Notes: generated by a model from the sequence alone, not told the origin. A DNA stretch of 64,000 nucleotides from Thalassotalea fonticola (GCF_032911225.1 NZ_CP136600.1:1-64000), one strand, 5' to 3'. Positions 32,935 through 44,075 are shown, numbered from the stretch's first letter. Program-made: numbers and translations.

Positions 32935-33999
32935 TTATTTGATTAAAGCATCTAGTTCGCCACTGACATAACGAGCGTACATATTATCTAAAGAAATACA
33001 TTTGAACTTGCTAGCATGGCCAGCAGTGTTGAATGCTTCATAACGAGCTTTAACAATATCGTACATAGCATCAGTTGTTACTTGTAAGAATTTACGCGGG
33101 TCAAATTCAGATGGGTTGTGTGCTAAAAAGCGACGAACAGCACCCGTAGAAGCAAGACGTAAATCAGTATCGATGTTTACTTTACGAACGCCATTTTTAA
33201 TACCTTCTTGAATTTGCTCAACTGGCACACCATAAGTTTCAGGGATATTGCCACCATATTCGTTAATTACCGCTAACCACTCTTGTGGCACAGATGAAGA
33301 TCCGTGCATTACCAAGTGAGTGTTTGGAATGCGAGCATGGATAGCCTTAATACGATCAATTGATAAAATGTCACTTGTTGGTGGACGAGTAAACTTGTAT
33401 GCACCGTGTGAGGTACCACAAGCAATAGCTAACGCATCAACTTGAGTTTTTGCAACGAAATCAGCTGCTTCTTCAGGATCAGTAAGCATTTGTTCAGCAG
33501 TTAAAACGCCTTCTGCACCAATACCGTCTTCTTCACCTGCCATGCCAGTTTCTAATGAACCTAAACAGCCAAGTTCACCTTCAACACTAACACCACAAGC
33601 ATGTGCCATCTCAACAGTTCGGCGAGTAACGTCTACATTGTATTCATAAGATGAAGGTGTTTTACCATCTTCGCCTAATGAACCATCCATCATAACTGAT
33701 GAAAAGCCAAGCTGAATCGAACGCTGACATACAGCAGGAGATGTACCATGATCTTGGTGCATAACTACTGGAATTTCTGGAAACTCTTCCGTAGCAGCAA
33801 GAATTAAGTGACGCAGAAAGGGTGCACCAGCATATTTACGAGCACCAGCTGATGCTTGTAAAATTACCGGGCTGTCAGTATCGCGAGCGGCAAGCATAAT
33901 TGCACGTACTTGCTCAAGATTGTTTACGTTAAACGCAGGGATACCATAGTCAAACTCTGCTGCATGGTCTAGCATTTGACGCATAGAAATTAAAGCCAT
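32935..33999 (-). CDS. fba: Class II fructose-1,6-bisphosphate aldolase
   Basis: ATG 33999 (354 aa) has AAGGAG upstream; a GTG nine bases earlier is unlikely. The sequence matches class II aldolase of the Calvin-cycle-like subtype: [16 protein letters not shown] with zinc ligands, [37 protein letters not shown]. It cleaves fructose-1,6-bisphosphate to the two triose phosphates in glycolysis and runs the other way in gluconeogenesis. Last gene of tkt-epd-pgk-fba. Confidence 0.96.
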   Translation of the reverse strand: MALISMRQMLDHAAEFDYGIPAFNVNNLEQVRAIMLAARDTDSPVILQASAGARKYAGAPFLRHLILAATEEFPEIPVVMHQDHGTSPAVCQRSIQLGFSSVMMDGSLGEDGKTPSSYEYNVDVTRRTVEMAHACGVSVEGELGCLGSLETGMAGEEDGIGAEGVLTAEQMLTDPEEAADFVAKTQVDALAIACGTSHGAYKFTRPPTSDILSIDRIKAIHARIPNTHLVMHGSSSVPQEWLAVINEYGGNIPETYGVPVEQIQEGIKNGVRKVNIDTDLRLASTGAVRRFLAHNPSEFDPRKFLQVTTDAMYDIVKARYEAFNTAGHASKFKCISLDNMYARYVSGELDALIK

Positions 34000-34099
34000 T
34001 ACCAACACTCCTTTTGTGTGTGATATAAGCGGTTAAAACCACTTTTAGTATAGTTTAAAGTTATAAAAATATATTTTAATTAAGTGTATTTAATTATGT

Positions 34100-35278
34100 C
34101 TATTGAGCTGCTCGTTCTTCTAAAATGGCAACTGCAGGTAATTTCTTACCTTCTAAAAATTCCAAGAAAGCACCACCACCGGTTGAGATGTAGGATACTT
34201 TGTCGGCAATGTCATATTTATCTACTGCTGCTAATGTGTCACCGCCGCCTGCTATCGAGAAAGCATTTGAATTAGCAATTGCTTGAGCGATGGCTTTAGT
34301 ACCTTCACCAAACTGGTCAAATTCAAAAACCCCTACAGGGCCGTTCCAAACGATAGTTCCGGCGTTTTCAATAATCTTAGCCAACTCTTTTGCTGAATCA
34401 GGACCAATATCAAAAATCATTTCATCATCAGCAACTTCGCTTACAGGCTTTAACGTTGCTGTTGCACTTTCGGCAAATTCTTTGGCTACTACTACATCTG
34501 TTGGTACTGGAATATCACCATCATTTGCTTGCGCATTAGCTGTTAAACGCTTCGCTTCATCAATTAAGTCGGCCTCAAATAACGACTTACCAACTTGATG
34601 GCCACTTGCTGCAATAAATGTATTGGCAATACCGCCACCAACAACAAGTTGATCAACAACTGTTGCAAGCGATTCTAGCACGGTAAGTTTAGTCGAAACT
34701 TTTGAACCACCCACAATTGCCACTAATGGACGTGCTGGGTTATCAAGCGCTTTGCCTAATGCTTCTAATTCACCAGCAAGTAAAGGGCCAGCACAAGCTA
34801 CTGGAGCAAACTTGGCAACTCCGTGTGTACTTGCTTGCGCTCGATGAGCTGTACCAAATGCATCCATTACATAAACATCGCAAAGGCTGGCAAGTTTTTG
34901 TGATAACTCTTCACAGTTTTTCTTTTCGCCTTTATTAAAACGAATATTTTCAAAAATAACTAACTCACCTGCAGCAACCTCTACACCGTCTAGGTATTCG
35001 CTAACCAGTTTTACTGGCTGTCCAAGTGCGTCAGTTAGATAGTCAGCAACAACTTGCATTGAAAACTCACTGTTAAATTCACCTTCAGTCGGTCGACCTA
35101 AATGTGACATCACCATCACTTTAGCACCGGCTTGTAACGCTAGTTTTAATGTAGGTAAGGCTGCTCTTAATCGAGCGTCTGAAGTGATTTTACCGTCTTT
35201 TACCGGTACATTTAAATCTTCGCGAATTAATACTCGTTTATTAGCAAGTTCAAGATCAGTCATTTTAATGACAGACAT
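34100..35278 (-). CDS. pgk: Phosphoglycerate kinase
   Basis: The 392-aa protein shows the full PGK pattern: [80 protein letters not shown] and the end [11 protein letters not shown] ... [18 protein letters not shown]. It makes ATP from 1,3-bisphosphoglycerate. It lies between epd and fba, with only ~90 bases to fba. Confidence 0.98.
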   Translation of the reverse strand: MSVIKMTDLELANKRVLIREDLNVPVKDGKITSDARLRAALPTLKLALQAGAKVMVMSHLGRPTEGEFNSEFSMQVVADYLTDALGQPVKLVSEYLDGVEVAAGELVIFENIRFNKGEKKNCEELSQKLASLCDVYVMDAFGTAHRAQASTHGVAKFAPVACAGPLLAGELEALGKALDNPARPLVAIVGGSKVSTKLTVLESLATVVDQLVVGGGIANTFIAASGHQVGKSLFEADLIDEAKRLTANAQANDGDIPVPTDVVVAKEFAESATATLKPVSEVADDEMIFDIGPDSAKELAKIIENAGTIVWNGPVGVFEFDQFGEGTKAIAQAIANSNAFSIAGGGDTLAAVDKYDIADKVSYISTGGGAFLEFLEGKKLPAVAILEERAAQ

Positions 35279-35325
35279 AGCAAGTCTCCGTTGAATGTAG
35301 TGATAGTTTTAAAATTTTGTTCATT

Positions 35326-36339
35326 TTACTTGGTCTGATGCATACTTAGAGCGGTATCTAACATGCGGTTAGCAAATCCCCACTCGTTATCGCACCAAAC
35401 TAACAGTTTAACTAAGCGTTTATGGCTGACTCTTGTTGAGTTACCGTCCACTATTGAAGAATGTGGATCGTGGTTAAAATCACTTGAGACTAAAGGCTCA
35501 GTTGTAAAGCCTAATATTCCTGCCAAATTACCTTGTTGACCATTGACTATAGCTTCGTTTACCGCGTTAATATTTACATCTGTATTTAACGTTACGCTTA
35601 AATCCATCGCAGTAACATTTATTGTGGGTACACGAACCGCAATGGCCTCAAATCGACCTGAAAACTTTGGTAATATTCGTTCAATGCCAGCGGCTAATTT
35701 AGTTTCTACAGGTATAATCGATTGGCTCGCCGCTCGTGATAATCGCAGATCATCATGGTAAGCGTCAATTACTTGCTGATCATGCATCGAAGAGTGAATG
35801 GTCGTAATAGTACCGCTTTCTACGCCAAACGCCTGATCGAGTACCTGAATTACTGGCACAATACAGTTTGTTGTACAAGAACCGTTAGAAACAACAATAT
35901 CGCTGGCGGTTAATTGTTCTTGGTTGATACCATAAATAATGGTTTTATCAACGTCGGTTAATGCGGGTTGTGAATAAAGAACTTGTTTAGCACCTTGCTT
36001 GATATGCTGCAGTGCGTGCTCTTTACTTTGATAATTACCTGTACAATCTAAAACAATATCTACGCCTAGCTCTTGCCAAGGTAAATCTTTAGTTTCCGAA
36101 TGATGAAATAGTGCAATTTCATCGCCAGCTACGTTTAATTTACTGTTTTCAAAACTTACAGAATAAGCAAAACGGCCATGAGTGGTATCATATTTTAATA
36201 AATGAGCAATCCCTTCCGGTTTTGCTAATTCATTAATGGCAACAATTTGAAACTGATCATTTCGACCAGTTTCATAAAGCGCTCGTAAAATACTTCGGCC
36301 AATTCGGCCAAAACCATTTATTGCTATTTTTATTGTCAT
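35326..36339 (-). CDS. epd: Erythrose-4-phosphate dehydrogenase
   Basis: The 337-aa protein is of the GAPDH fold ([10 protein letters not shown], catalytic Cys in [22 protein letters not shown]). Features such as [30 protein letters not shown] and [10 protein letters not shown], with NGSCTTNC instead of NASCTTNC, place it with E4P dehydrogenase (Epd) rather than glycolytic GapA. It supplies 4-phosphoerythronate for pyridoxal phosphate synthesis. Its place between tkt and pgk is the classic epd-pgk-fba arrangement, and tkt supplies the erythrose-4-phosphate. Confidence 0.93.
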   Translation of the reverse strand: MTIKIAINGFGRIGRSILRALYETGRNDQFQIVAINELAKPEGIAHLLKYDTTHGRFAYSVSFENSKLNVAGDEIALFHHSETKDLPWQELGVDIVLDCTGNYQSKEHALQHIKQGAKQVLYSQPALTDVDKTIIYGINQEQLTASDIVVSNGSCTTNCIVPVIQVLDQAFGVESGTITTIHSSMHDQQVIDAYHDDLRLSRAASQSIIPVETKLAAGIERILPKFSGRFEAIAVRVPTINVTAMDLSVTLNTDVNINAVNEAIVNGQQGNLAGILGFTTEPLVSSDFNHDPHSSIVDGNSTRVSHKRLVKLLVWCDNEWGFANRMLDTALSMHQTK

Positions 36340-36392
36340 GATAATTAAATAAATATGTAAAAAGGCCGGCTATATTACCGACCTTTCTAAAG

Positions 36393-38381
36393 TTATCCTA
36401 ATAATTCTTTTGCAGTATTAATTACGTTTTCGACGGTAAAACCAAATAATTCAAATAACTCATTCGCAGGCGCTGACTCTCCGAATGTTTTCATACCGAT
36501 AATACGGCCATCAAAACCGACATATTTATGCCAGAAATCTTCAATGCCAGCTTCAATTGCAATACGTGCTCTAACATTATTTGGTAGTACTGATTGGCGA
36601 TAAGCTTCATCTTGAGCTTCAAACGCGTCTGTACAAGGTATAGACACCACTCGAATATTTTTATCAGATAACTCTTTACTTGCTGCCATTGCTAATTCAA
36701 CTTCAGAGCCAGTAGCAATTAAGATTAAATCTGGTGTACCTGCACAATCTTTAAGGATGTAACCACCACGAGCAATGTTTGCCAATTGCTCTGTAGTACG
36801 TTCTTGTTGTTGTAAGCCTTGACGAGTAAACGTTAATGTTGTTGGGCCATCTACGCGTTCGATAGCCATTTTCCATGCCACTGCTGATTCAACCGCATCA
36901 CATGGTCGCCAGTTGTATAAGTTTGGCGTCATCCGTAAGCTGGCAATTTGTTCAACGGGCTGGTGAGTAGGACCATCTTCACCTAAACCGATAGAATCGT
37001 GAGTATAAACAAAAATGCTACGCTGCTTCATTAATGCCGCCATACGAACTGCATTACGTGCATATTCTACAAACATTAAGAATGTTGCGCCATAAGGTAT
37101 GAAGCTACCATGTAAGGCAATGCCGTTCATAATGGCCGACATTCCGAATTCACGTACACCGTAAAACAAGTAATTACCACTTGCATCATCCGCTTCAATG
37201 CCTTTTGAACCTGACCATAATGTAAGGTTTGAACCGGCTAAATCAGCAGAGCCGCCAATAAATTCTGGTAAAATTGGCCCGTAACTATTTAAACAGTTCT
37301 GGCTAGCCTTACGGGTAGCAACATTTACAGGGTTATTTTGTAAGTCTTGAATGTAGTTGTTGGTATATTCTTGCCAGTTTTCTGGTAATTGGCCCGATGA
37401 TCTACGTTCAAATTCAGCTGCTAGTTCAGGATGTGCAGCTTTATAGCCGGCAAATAATTCATGCCATGCTGCTTCTGCGTTAGCGCCTTTTTCTTGGCCA
37501 TTCCATGCATTTTTTATGTCTTGCGGAATAACAAAAGCATCATGCGGCCAGTTTAAGAACTCGCGTGATGCTTTAATTTCATCATCGCCTAAAGGAGCAC
37601 CGTGACAATCATGACTACCGCTTTTATTTGGAGAGCCATAACCAATAATCGTTTTACAACAAATTAAAGTTGGTTTGTTTGATTCAGCTTTTGCTTCGGT
37701 AATAGCCGATAGTATTTGCTCTGGGTTATGGCCATCTACTTCAAGAACTTGCCAGCCGTATGCTTTAAAGCGGGCTGGGGTGTCGTCTGAGAACCAACCT
37801 TCAACTTCACCATCAATTGAAATGCCGTTGTCATCCCAAAAGGCAATAAGCTTACCAAGGCCTAAAGTGCCCGCTAATGAACAAGCTTCGTGTGAGATGC
37901 CTTCCATTAAACAACCATCACCCATAAAGGTATAAGTGTGATGATCAACAACGTTAAAGTTATCTTGGTTAAATTGTGCTGCTAACGTTTTCTCGGCAAT
38001 AGCAAAACCTACAGCGTTGGTAATACCTTGGCCTAATGGCCCGGTAGTTGTTTCAACACCTGGCGTATAACCATACTCTGGGTGACCAGGTGTTTTTGAA
38101 TGTAATTGACGAAAATCTTGTAAATCTTCAATAGAAACGTCATAACCCGTTAAGTGAAGTAATGAGTAGATTAGCATCGAACCATGGCCATTAGATAAAA
38201 TGAAACGGTCACGATCAACCCAATTAGGATTGTTGGGATTGTGTTTAAGGTGATCACACCATAAAGCCTGCGCAATATCTGCCATACCCATTGGGGCACC
38301 AGGGTGTCCAGATTTTGCTTTTTGGACAGCATCCATACTTAAAACTCGAATTGCATTGGCCTGATCTTGACGCGATGGCAT
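36393..38381 (-). CDS. tkt: Transketolase
   Basis: The 662-aa protein is a full-length transketolase: [52 protein letters not shown] (thiamine diphosphate motif near 154-163), and [16 protein letters not shown], with the last ~120 residues forming the C-terminal domain ([12 protein letters not shown]). It moves two-carbon units in the pentose phosphate pathway. First gene of the cluster; only a weak hairpin follows before epd. Confidence 0.98.
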   Translation of the reverse strand: MPSRQDQANAIRVLSMDAVQKAKSGHPGAPMGMADIAQALWCDHLKHNPNNPNWVDRDRFILSNGHGSMLIYSLLHLTGYDVSIEDLQDFRQLHSKTPGHPEYGYTPGVETTTGPLGQGITNAVGFAIAEKTLAAQFNQDNFNVVDHHTYTFMGDGCLMEGISHEACSLAGTLGLGKLIAFWDDNGISIDGEVEGWFSDDTPARFKAYGWQVLEVDGHNPEQILSAITEAKAESNKPTLICCKTIIGYGSPNKSGSHDCHGAPLGDDEIKASREFLNWPHDAFVIPQDIKNAWNGQEKGANAEAAWHELFAGYKAAHPELAAEFERRSSGQLPENWQEYTNNYIQDLQNNPVNVATRKASQNCLNSYGPILPEFIGGSADLAGSNLTLWSGSKGIEADDASGNYLFYGVREFGMSAIMNGIALHGSFIPYGATFLMFVEYARNAVRMAALMKQRSIFVYTHDSIGLGEDGPTHQPVEQIASLRMTPNLYNWRPCDAVESAVAWKMAIERVDGPTTLTFTRQGLQQQERTTEQLANIARGGYILKDCAGTPDLILIATGSEVELAMAASKELSDKNIRVVSIPCTDAFEAQDEAYRQSVLPNNVRARIAIEAGIEDFWHKYVGFDGRIIGMKTFGESAPANELFELFGFTVENVINTAKELLG

Positions 38382-38906
38382 AAGTGCTCCACTTAAATAA
38401 ATTTTAGGTTAAAAAAAACACGCGTATTTTCGCTTACACAGCGCTTTGGTGCAATCAAAAATAGGGCTTTTTTCAATAAAGTTTTCTTCAAATTTGATAA
38501 CGCCAAATAAATCAACTTATGCTGTATTTTAGATAAGGCTTTAAATAGCTTAAAAATCAGTAAATTAAATTTTTAACGGGGATTCTACAAAATTGTTTTC
38601 TTTATGAAAACTTACAGTTTCTCTTTCATAATAGTTATTATTTATTAATGCGTTAATAAATGACTTTATTGCATTAAAGTTCAATAAACATTCGTGGTGA
38701 GATAAATGCCACAAATGAATATATTGTTTTTATGTGTGTATTTTATTGTTTTTGTTGGCTTTTATTTTTACTTTGTAAGTTTTATGTAAATCAGTGAAAA
38801 GTTTTGTAAATATATATGTAAAAAACTCTTGTGTGCTTTGATTAAAACGTATACATTATTTTTCGTTAAACAATAATAATAACAAATAACATTCAGGGCT
38901 AAAGTC
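38382..38906. other. Intergenic region upstream of tkt
   Basis: No gene is supported in this 525-base AT-rich stretch. It must contain the tkt promoter (minus strand) and that of the small exported peptide (plus strand). A minus-strand frame at 38768-38995 overlaps the small gene but has no ribosome site and looks like chance. Confidence 0.5.
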
Positions 38907-39044
38907 ATGAACAAATCGTCTTTGAGGGAAGTAAAGCTAAGTACTGTATTTATTGCGGTATTAGTTTTAGGTATTTCAGCTGGTTTTTCCAGCACAAATG
39001 CAGCTCAAGACACGGAAGTTGTCGAAATTATAATAGAAGAATAA
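38907..39044 (+). CDS. Small exported peptide
   Basis: A 45-codon gene: ATG 38907 with AGGGCTAAAGTC upstream, a basic start (MNKSSLREVKLS), a hydrophobic core (VFIAVLVLGISAGF) and a probable signal-peptidase site after TNA or AQA, leaving a short acidic tail (DTEVVEIIIEE). A strong rho-independent terminator follows 30 bases later, so the unit is a complete small gene. No homologue is recognised. The function is unknown; the acidic tail suggests a periplasmic or secreted peptide. Confidence 0.6.
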   Translation: MNKSSLREVKLSTVFIAVLVLGISAGFSSTNAAQDTEVVEIIIEE

Positions 39045-39074
39045 TAATAAATTAATTATTGCTAACTTCTTTAA

Positions 39075-39102
39075 AAACCTCGCACAGCGAGGTTTTTTTT
39101 TT
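39075..39102 (+). terminator. Terminator of the small peptide gene
   Basis: AAACCTCGC and GCGAGGTTT form a stem with a 3-base loop followed by nine T on the plus strand. Confidence 0.85.
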
Positions 39103-39124
39103 GAGAAGAATCATTATATTTAAA

Positions 39125-39201
39125 TGGCGTCCCTGAGACGATTCGAACGTCCGACCTAGCGCTTAGGAGGCGCTTGCTCTATCCAGCTGAGCTACAGGGA
39201 C
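39125..39201 (-). tRNA. tRNA-Arg (anticodon CCT)
   Basis: The minus strand gives a 77-base cloverleaf: acceptor GTCCCTG with CAGGGAC, D-arm with AGCTCAGCTGGAT, anticodon loop CTCCTAA (anticodon CCT), T-arm with GTTCGAATC and an encoded CCA. It reads AGG codons. It lies alone, about 90 bases after the small-peptide terminator. Confidence 0.95.
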
Positions 39202-39688
39202 TTAATATCAAATTGATATATAAACTTTCCGCAATCATACGGCTCTTTCAAAATACAACATCTTTTAAATGCCTGTAAATAGGTAAGCGGCAATAATCGG
39301 CAATTTTTGTAATAAATTCACAATTTTATGCGGCAATGCTATGCCGCTTAAATATTTTTTTGTATAAAAAACAATCAACTTTCATTTTGGTTAATTTTTT
39401 CTGGTAGTTAGAAGTAATTCTTATTTTTAATAAATATGCATATTTGTTGACTAAGCACTGAGTAATATCGCTTTTTGATCGAAAAGTATGCAGTTGTTTT
39501 TTTCTTTAAATTCTATTTAATTTAAATGCAGCTTTATGGCATAATTTTTGTATGATTTTGTTATACGTTTGCTAACTATTTAGCTTTGTGCCATTGTCGG
39601 AGAATAGTTAACAAAGCTTATGCTATTAAACTCAGTGTTGAGACAAATAATAATTGTCATACTCAAATGACGAGCTTGGAACTTTTTA
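39202..39688. other. Intergenic region before the FlgD-like gene
   Basis: No gene is supported in 487 bases. It contains a possible sigma-54-like site (39537-39552, separate entry) about 140 bases before the FlgD-like start. Confidence 0.5.
39537..39552 (+). promoter_or_regulatory. Possible sigma-54-type promoter
   Basis: TGGCATAATTTTTGTA has the GG and G-T pair at the 12-base spacing of a -24/-12 promoter (consensus GG ... GC), with one mismatch at the second -12 base. The FlrC-like activator encoded downstream acts on sigma-54 promoters. Weak on its own. Confidence 0.3.
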
Positions 39689-40378
39689 GTGGAAGATAAA
39701 CAAAGTGATCATATGGCAGGAAGCCAGCATTTGTTGAATAAAAGTCAGCAGAGCGACTCTGTAGCTAAACAAGCTACCATAGAGTTGCAGGACTTTTTCG
39801 CCAATATTATCCCTGAGCCAATCGATTCTACGGTCAAACCCGACATGAATACTGATGAAGTATTCTCACAATTACTCGCCTCGTCAATCAGTCAAAGCAT
39901 TGATGAGTATAACGATAAGCTGCATAGTAACCCACAAATCAATTATTCCAGTAAAGCTTTACAAGCCAGCTCGCTTATTGGCCGTAGTGTACTTGTTGAA
40001 GATGGTCATTTCTATATCGAATACGGTGAATCAGCTACTGGTCGTTTGCAAATCAATTCAAAAGCACACCATATATTTGTTTATGTTGAAAACGAACATG
40101 ATGACATTATTCGGATTATTCCTTTGGGGGATGATTTAATTGGAGATGTGAGTTTTACCTGGAATGGTATTACTCGTACTGGCGCTGTGGCACCAGAAGG
40201 TGAATACCGCTTTATTGTTTCTTGTATCAGTAAAGGTAAAGTGGTTGAGCTTAAGGCTATGACATATAACAAAATTATCCGTGTAACCTTTGACCACAAT
40301 AGTGATGATATTTGGCTGTATTTTGAAAATGATCAAACGATGAACTTGGCCAACGTGGTTGAAATTTTGAAAGAGTAA
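39689..40378 (+). CDS. FlgD-like protein
   Basis: From residue ~93 the product (229 aa) follows the FlgD hook-cap-scaffold pattern: ASSLIGRSVLVEDG, then a beta-sandwich with GDVSFTWNGITRTGAVAPEGEYRFIV (the W.G....G..APEG.Y signature). The N-terminal third (ELQDFFANIIPEP, TDEVFSQLLASSISQ) is not the usual FlgD export region with its DFLxLLxxQLxxQDP pattern. The start is a GTG; an ATG eight codons in is an alternative. It lies apart from any flagellar structural genes but ahead of flrB/flrC-like genes, so it is probably a second, diverged copy. Confidence 0.6.
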   Translation: MEDKQSDHMAGSQHLLNKSQQSDSVAKQATIELQDFFANIIPEPIDSTVKPDMNTDEVFSQLLASSISQSIDEYNDKLHSNPQINYSSKALQASSLIGRSVLVEDGHFYIEYGESATGRLQINSKAHHIFVYVENEHDDIIRIIPLGDDLIGDVSFTWNGITRTGAVAPEGEYRFIVSCISKGKVVELKAMTYNKIIRVTFDHNSDDIWLYFENDQTMNLANVVEILKE

Positions 40379-40583
40379 AAAGTAATAAACAATAGTATCA
40401 CTATTGTTAAATAGTATATAAAAATTAATGCTGTTGCTGACTAGAGAATTACCCTATGATGGATAGGTTAGCTAAGTTAGCGCAAGGTTTATAAAGCAAA
40501 CTGAATTGAGTATAGATACCTAATTCATCAGAGGATGCTTTTTTCAAAAGAATAGATACTTAGTTAAGTTGGAGAGGTAGAGT

Positions 40584-41705
40584 ATGAGCTTGACTCGTGG
40601 GGATAATAATAACGAATCCACATCGTCGACAGTCTCAGAGCGAACAGAGAAAAAGTTACTCACGGAAGCATTTTCGGGAGAGCTTGACTTGTTGCGTTTG
40701 CAATCTAACCAGTTAAATCAGTTATTTGATGTAATGCCAGCAGGCGTGGTTATTATTGATGGTGATGGCATAGTGGTTAAAGCCAACAATGTTGCTGGCA
40801 GTTTACTCGGCGTAGATTTGCTTAAAAAGTCCTGGATTGAAATAATAAAGGTCGCTTTTAAACCAAGAGCAGACGATGGTCACGAAGTATCACTAAATGA
40901 TGGTCGCCGGGTAAAACTAGATATTTCATCATTTGGCTCACAAGCTGGGCAGCTTATATTAATCACCGATTTAACCGAAACTCGCTTACTGCAAGATAAA
41001 TTAAGCCAAATGCAGCGTTTGTCTGCGTTAGGGCGAATGGTTTCTACTCTCGCCCATCAAATTCGTACTCCACTATCTGCAGCAATGCTTTATTGCTCTA
41101 ATTTAAGTTCAAAAGCATTGTCGAGTGAAAAGCGCCAAATCTTTCAAGATAAGTTAACCTCAAGGTTGCAAGATTTAGAGCAGCAGGTAAATGACATGCT
41201 GCTATTTGCCAAAAGTGGTGGTAAACAAGTGGTTGCCGTTATTACTATAAAGTCGTTACTAGATGATGCTATTTCTGGCGTGGAAGCACAAATTGATGAA
41301 GTACATGCCGATCTTATTTTAACTATCGAAGACGAAAACCTGCAAATCATAGCTAATAAAAATGCGCTTGAAGGGGCAATACAAAATTTAATTCATAATT
41401 CACTGCAAGTGATTGAAAGCAATGCGATTATAAAAGTACGAGCTTATCAGAAAGATAGTTTTTTATACATTCACGTGCAAGATAATGGCAGTGGTATTGA
41501 TGAAACCGAAGCTGAAAAAATATTTGAACCATTTTATACTTCTAAAGTGCAAGGCACTGGCTTAGGGTTAGCAGTGGTAAAATCAGTTGCTAAAGCCCAT
41601 CATGGTGATGCATCATTAGTGAGTAAAACAGGCGAAGGTGCAGACTTTTGTATTAAGCTGCCGCTGTTTAACACTGATAAAGATGATATAGAAAAAGCAG
41701 AATAA
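40584..41705 (+). CDS. flrB: FlrB-like sensor histidine kinase
   Basis: The 373-aa cytoplasmic kinase has a coiled start (residues 23-45), a PAS-like domain (FDVMPAGVVIIDGDGIVVKAN ... GSLLGV, ~47-130), a HisKA domain with the phospho-His in LAHQIRTPLS (His158) and a HATPase domain (NLIHNSLQVIE, DNGSGIDE, FEPFYTSKVQGTGLGLAVV). The HisKA region closely resembles FlrB/FleS of the flagellar class III cascade. No membrane segment is present. It precedes the flrC-like regulator by 42 bases. Confidence 0.83.
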   Translation: MSLTRGDNNNESTSSTVSERTEKKLLTEAFSGELDLLRLQSNQLNQLFDVMPAGVVIIDGDGIVVKANNVAGSLLGVDLLKKSWIEIIKVAFKPRADDGHEVSLNDGRRVKLDISSFGSQAGQLILITDLTETRLLQDKLSQMQRLSALGRMVSTLAHQIRTPLSAAMLYCSNLSSKALSSEKRQIFQDKLTSRLQDLEQQVNDMLLFAKSGGKQVVAVITIKSLLDDAISGVEAQIDEVHADLILTIEDENLQIIANKNALEGAIQNLIHNSLQVIESNAIIKVRAYQKDSFLYIHVQDNGSGIDETEAEKIFEPFYTSKVQGTGLGLAVVKSVAKAHHGDASLVSKTGEGADFCIKLPLFNTDKDDIEKAE

Positions 41706-41746
41706 TTTACTAAATATAGAAAATAACAATAGATAAAGAGGCAGTA

Positions 41747-43078
41747 ATGACCAGTAAAGTGGTCCTAGTCGTTGAAGATGACCCCGGTTTACGAGAAGCC
41801 GTAGTTGATACCCTACACCTTTCAGAGTTTGACTGTATTGAAGCAGATTCTGGTGAGGCCGCACTGGTACTATTGAAACAGCACAAAGTAGATATTGTGG
41901 TTTCTGATGTACAAATGGGCGGCATGAGTGGTCTTGCCCTATTAAAAAATATTAAAACCGGCTGGCCAAAATTGCCTGTGTTGATCATGACAGCGTATGC
42001 CACTATCGATGATGCCGTACAGGCAATGAAAGATGGCGCCTGTAATTACATTGCCAAACCCTTTTCACCGGAAGTATTGATTAATATGATCAGTCAATAC
42101 ATGCCCGTTGAAAAGGTAGTTAGTTCTCGTCCTATTGCCGTTGATAAGCAAAGTATTCAATTACTAAGCTTAGCTGAAAAAGTAGCGAGTACTGACGCTT
42201 CGGTGATGATCTTGGGCCCTAGTGGCTCAGGTAAAGAAGTACTATCAAAATTTATACATAATAACTCTAAACGTGCAGATAATACCTTTGTCGCAATTAA
42301 CTGTGCCGCTATTCCTGAAAACATGCTTGAAGCAACCTTGTTTGGATATGAGAAGGGCGCTTTTACCGGCGCGGTAAATGCTTGTCCAGGAAAGTTTGAG
42401 CAAGCCCAAGGCGGTACCATCTTATTAGATGAAATTACCGAAATGGACTTAGGCTTACAGGCCAAAATATTACGGGTTATTCAAGAACGAGAAGTAGAAC
42501 GTTTAGGCTCGAGAAAAGTAATTAATTTAGATGTACGCGTACTGGCAACCAGTAATCGAGATTTAAAAGAAGCGGTTAGTGAGGGGGTTTTTCGTGAAGA
42601 TTTATTCTATCGTTTAAATGTATTTCCATTAACGTGGCTACCGTTAGCAAAAAGAGCTGATGATATCTTGCCATTAGCCCGCCACATCATTGGTCAATTT
42701 AGTCAAAATGAAAATGTAAGCTTAACTGCTGCTGCTGAGGTTAAACTGGCAAGCCATCAATGGCCAGGCAATGTTCGTGAATTAGAAAATGTAATTCAAC
42801 GCGCACTTATTATGAAAGCTGGTGCAGAAATCGATAGCAATGATTTACTTATTGAAGACTTTGTTGAGCAGCAAAATGACCTAACTACTGTTACGACACA
42901 AGAAGACGAGAACCTTGAAAGTGAGTTAAAACAACAAGAGTTTCAAATTATATTAGATGCTCTTCGAGCTTGTGATGGCTCTCGTAAAGAAGTCGCTGAG
43001 CGTTTAGGGGTAAGCGCTAGAACATTACGTTATAAATTGGCTAAAATGCGTGAAAGTGGGATCGAACTGCCTGTTTAG
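41747..43078 (+). CDS. flrC: FlrC-like sigma-54 response regulator
   Basis: The 443-aa protein has a receiver (Asp11-Asp12, phospho-acceptor Asp54 in VVSDVQMGGM), an AAA+ domain (Walker A GPSGSGKE ~157-164, GAFTGA ~204-209, LLDEITEMDLGLQAKIL, EREVERLGSRK) and a Fis-type HTH at its C-terminus (SRKEVAERLGVSARTLRYKL). The sequence NCAAIPENMLEATLFGYEKGAFTGA-like core is typical of FlrC/FleR. It should activate flagellar sigma-54 genes, with FlrB as kinase. Full structural flagellar genes are not within the window. Confidence 0.85.
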   Translation: MTSKVVLVVEDDPGLREAVVDTLHLSEFDCIEADSGEAALVLLKQHKVDIVVSDVQMGGMSGLALLKNIKTGWPKLPVLIMTAYATIDDAVQAMKDGACNYIAKPFSPEVLINMISQYMPVEKVVSSRPIAVDKQSIQLLSLAEKVASTDASVMILGPSGSGKEVLSKFIHNNSKRADNTFVAINCAAIPENMLEATLFGYEKGAFTGAVNACPGKFEQAQGGTILLDEITEMDLGLQAKILRVIQEREVERLGSRKVINLDVRVLATSNRDLKEAVSEGVFREDLFYRLNVFPLTWLPLAKRADDILPLARHIIGQFSQNENVSLTAAAEVKLASHQWPGNVRELENVIQRALIMKAGAEIDSNDLLIEDFVEQQNDLTTVTTQEDENLESELKQQEFQIILDALRACDGSRKEVAERLGVSARTLRYKLAKMRESGIELPV

Positions 43079-43266
43079 TCGAGTTATTAACTGAGTATAA
43101 ATTTTCTGTTTGAAATAAAAAGTTACATTGAAATCTGTAATTAATACGTTGCAGATGTGTTTACACAGTTTATAATACGGGCTGCAGATATAACAAAAAA
43201 TTAAATTTTAACGGCTATTACATTATTTTGCTAATGGTAGTGCGTTGAAAAGGGAACGTTCGATTT

Positions 43267-44028
43267 ATGCCTTTCAAACCTTGGTTTGCTAATATTTTCA
43301 TCATTTTATCTCTAGTAATGTTATCGGCTTGTTCAACAACCAGTGAACAAGAAGATAGTTATTCTGACCCTCGAGATCCACTAGAATCTATTAACCGTCC
43401 ATTATGGACATTTAATTGGGACTATGCTGATAAGTATGTTTTTAAACCTGCTTCAACAGCTTATGTTAAATGGGTACCGTCGCCAATACGATCAGGTGTG
43501 CATAATGCTGCGCTCAACTTAAATGAACCCTTTACAATTATAAATAACCTCCTGCAACTTAAATTTCAACGGGCAGGCAAAGCTACCGGCCGCTTTGTTT
43601 TAAACTCTACTGTGGGTTTATTAGGTTGGTTTGATATTGCCAAGCACGCTGGTTTAATGCGCGAAGAAGAAGAATTTGGTGAAGTACTAGGAACATATGG
43701 TGTTGGGGATGGCCCTTTTTTGATGATGCCAGTACTCGGACCGAGTTCAGTTAGAGATGAAGTTGGTGATCTGGTTGATGGTTATTATTGGCCATTAGCT
43801 GTAATTGATTTTTGGCCAAATGTAGCACGTAAATTAATTATTGGTCTAGAAACTAGAGGCCAACTGGCAGAACAAGAAGCATTGTTGAACGACTCATTAG
43901 ATCCTTACGAGTTTGTCAAAAACGCTTATTTCCAAAATATCAATTATCGTTTACATGATGGCAATCCGCCGGTTGTAATTGACCAAGAAGAAGAAGATGA
44001 TCTTGATGATATGTTAGAAGAGTTTTAA
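43267..44028 (+). CDS. mlaA: MlaA/VacJ outer-membrane lipoprotein
   Basis: The 253-aa protein has a lipoprotein signal with lipobox LSAC (Cys22) and the MlaA pattern: DPLESINRPLWTFNWDYADKYVFKPA, then GRFVLNSTVGLLGWFDIAKHAGL and GTYGVGDGPFLMMPVLGPSSVRD. MlaA sits in the outer membrane and passes misplaced phospholipid back to the Mla pathway. The acidic C-terminal tail is longer than usual. The rest of the mla operon is elsewhere. Confidence 0.93.
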   Translation: MPFKPWFANIFIILSLVMLSACSTTSEQEDSYSDPRDPLESINRPLWTFNWDYADKYVFKPASTAYVKWVPSPIRSGVHNAALNLNEPFTIINNLLQLKFQRAGKATGRFVLNSTVGLLGWFDIAKHAGLMREEEEFGEVLGTYGVGDGPFLMMPVLGPSSVRDEVGDLVDGYYWPLAVIDFWPNVARKLIIGLETRGQLAEQEALLNDSLDPYEFVKNAYFQNINYRLHDGNPPVVIDQEEEDDLDDMLEEF

Positions 44029-44075
44029 ATTAATAAGCTCAAAGCATTGAGCTTTGAGCTTGAATATTGAAATTT

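Noticed and set aside
35326..36339. Glycolytic GapA
   Set aside because: [27 protein letters not shown] and the gene neighbourhood match erythrose-4-phosphate dehydrogenase better.
38768..38995. A minus-strand 75-residue frame opposite the small exported peptide
   Set aside because: No ribosome site, low-complexity composition, and the plus strand holds a better gene with a terminator.
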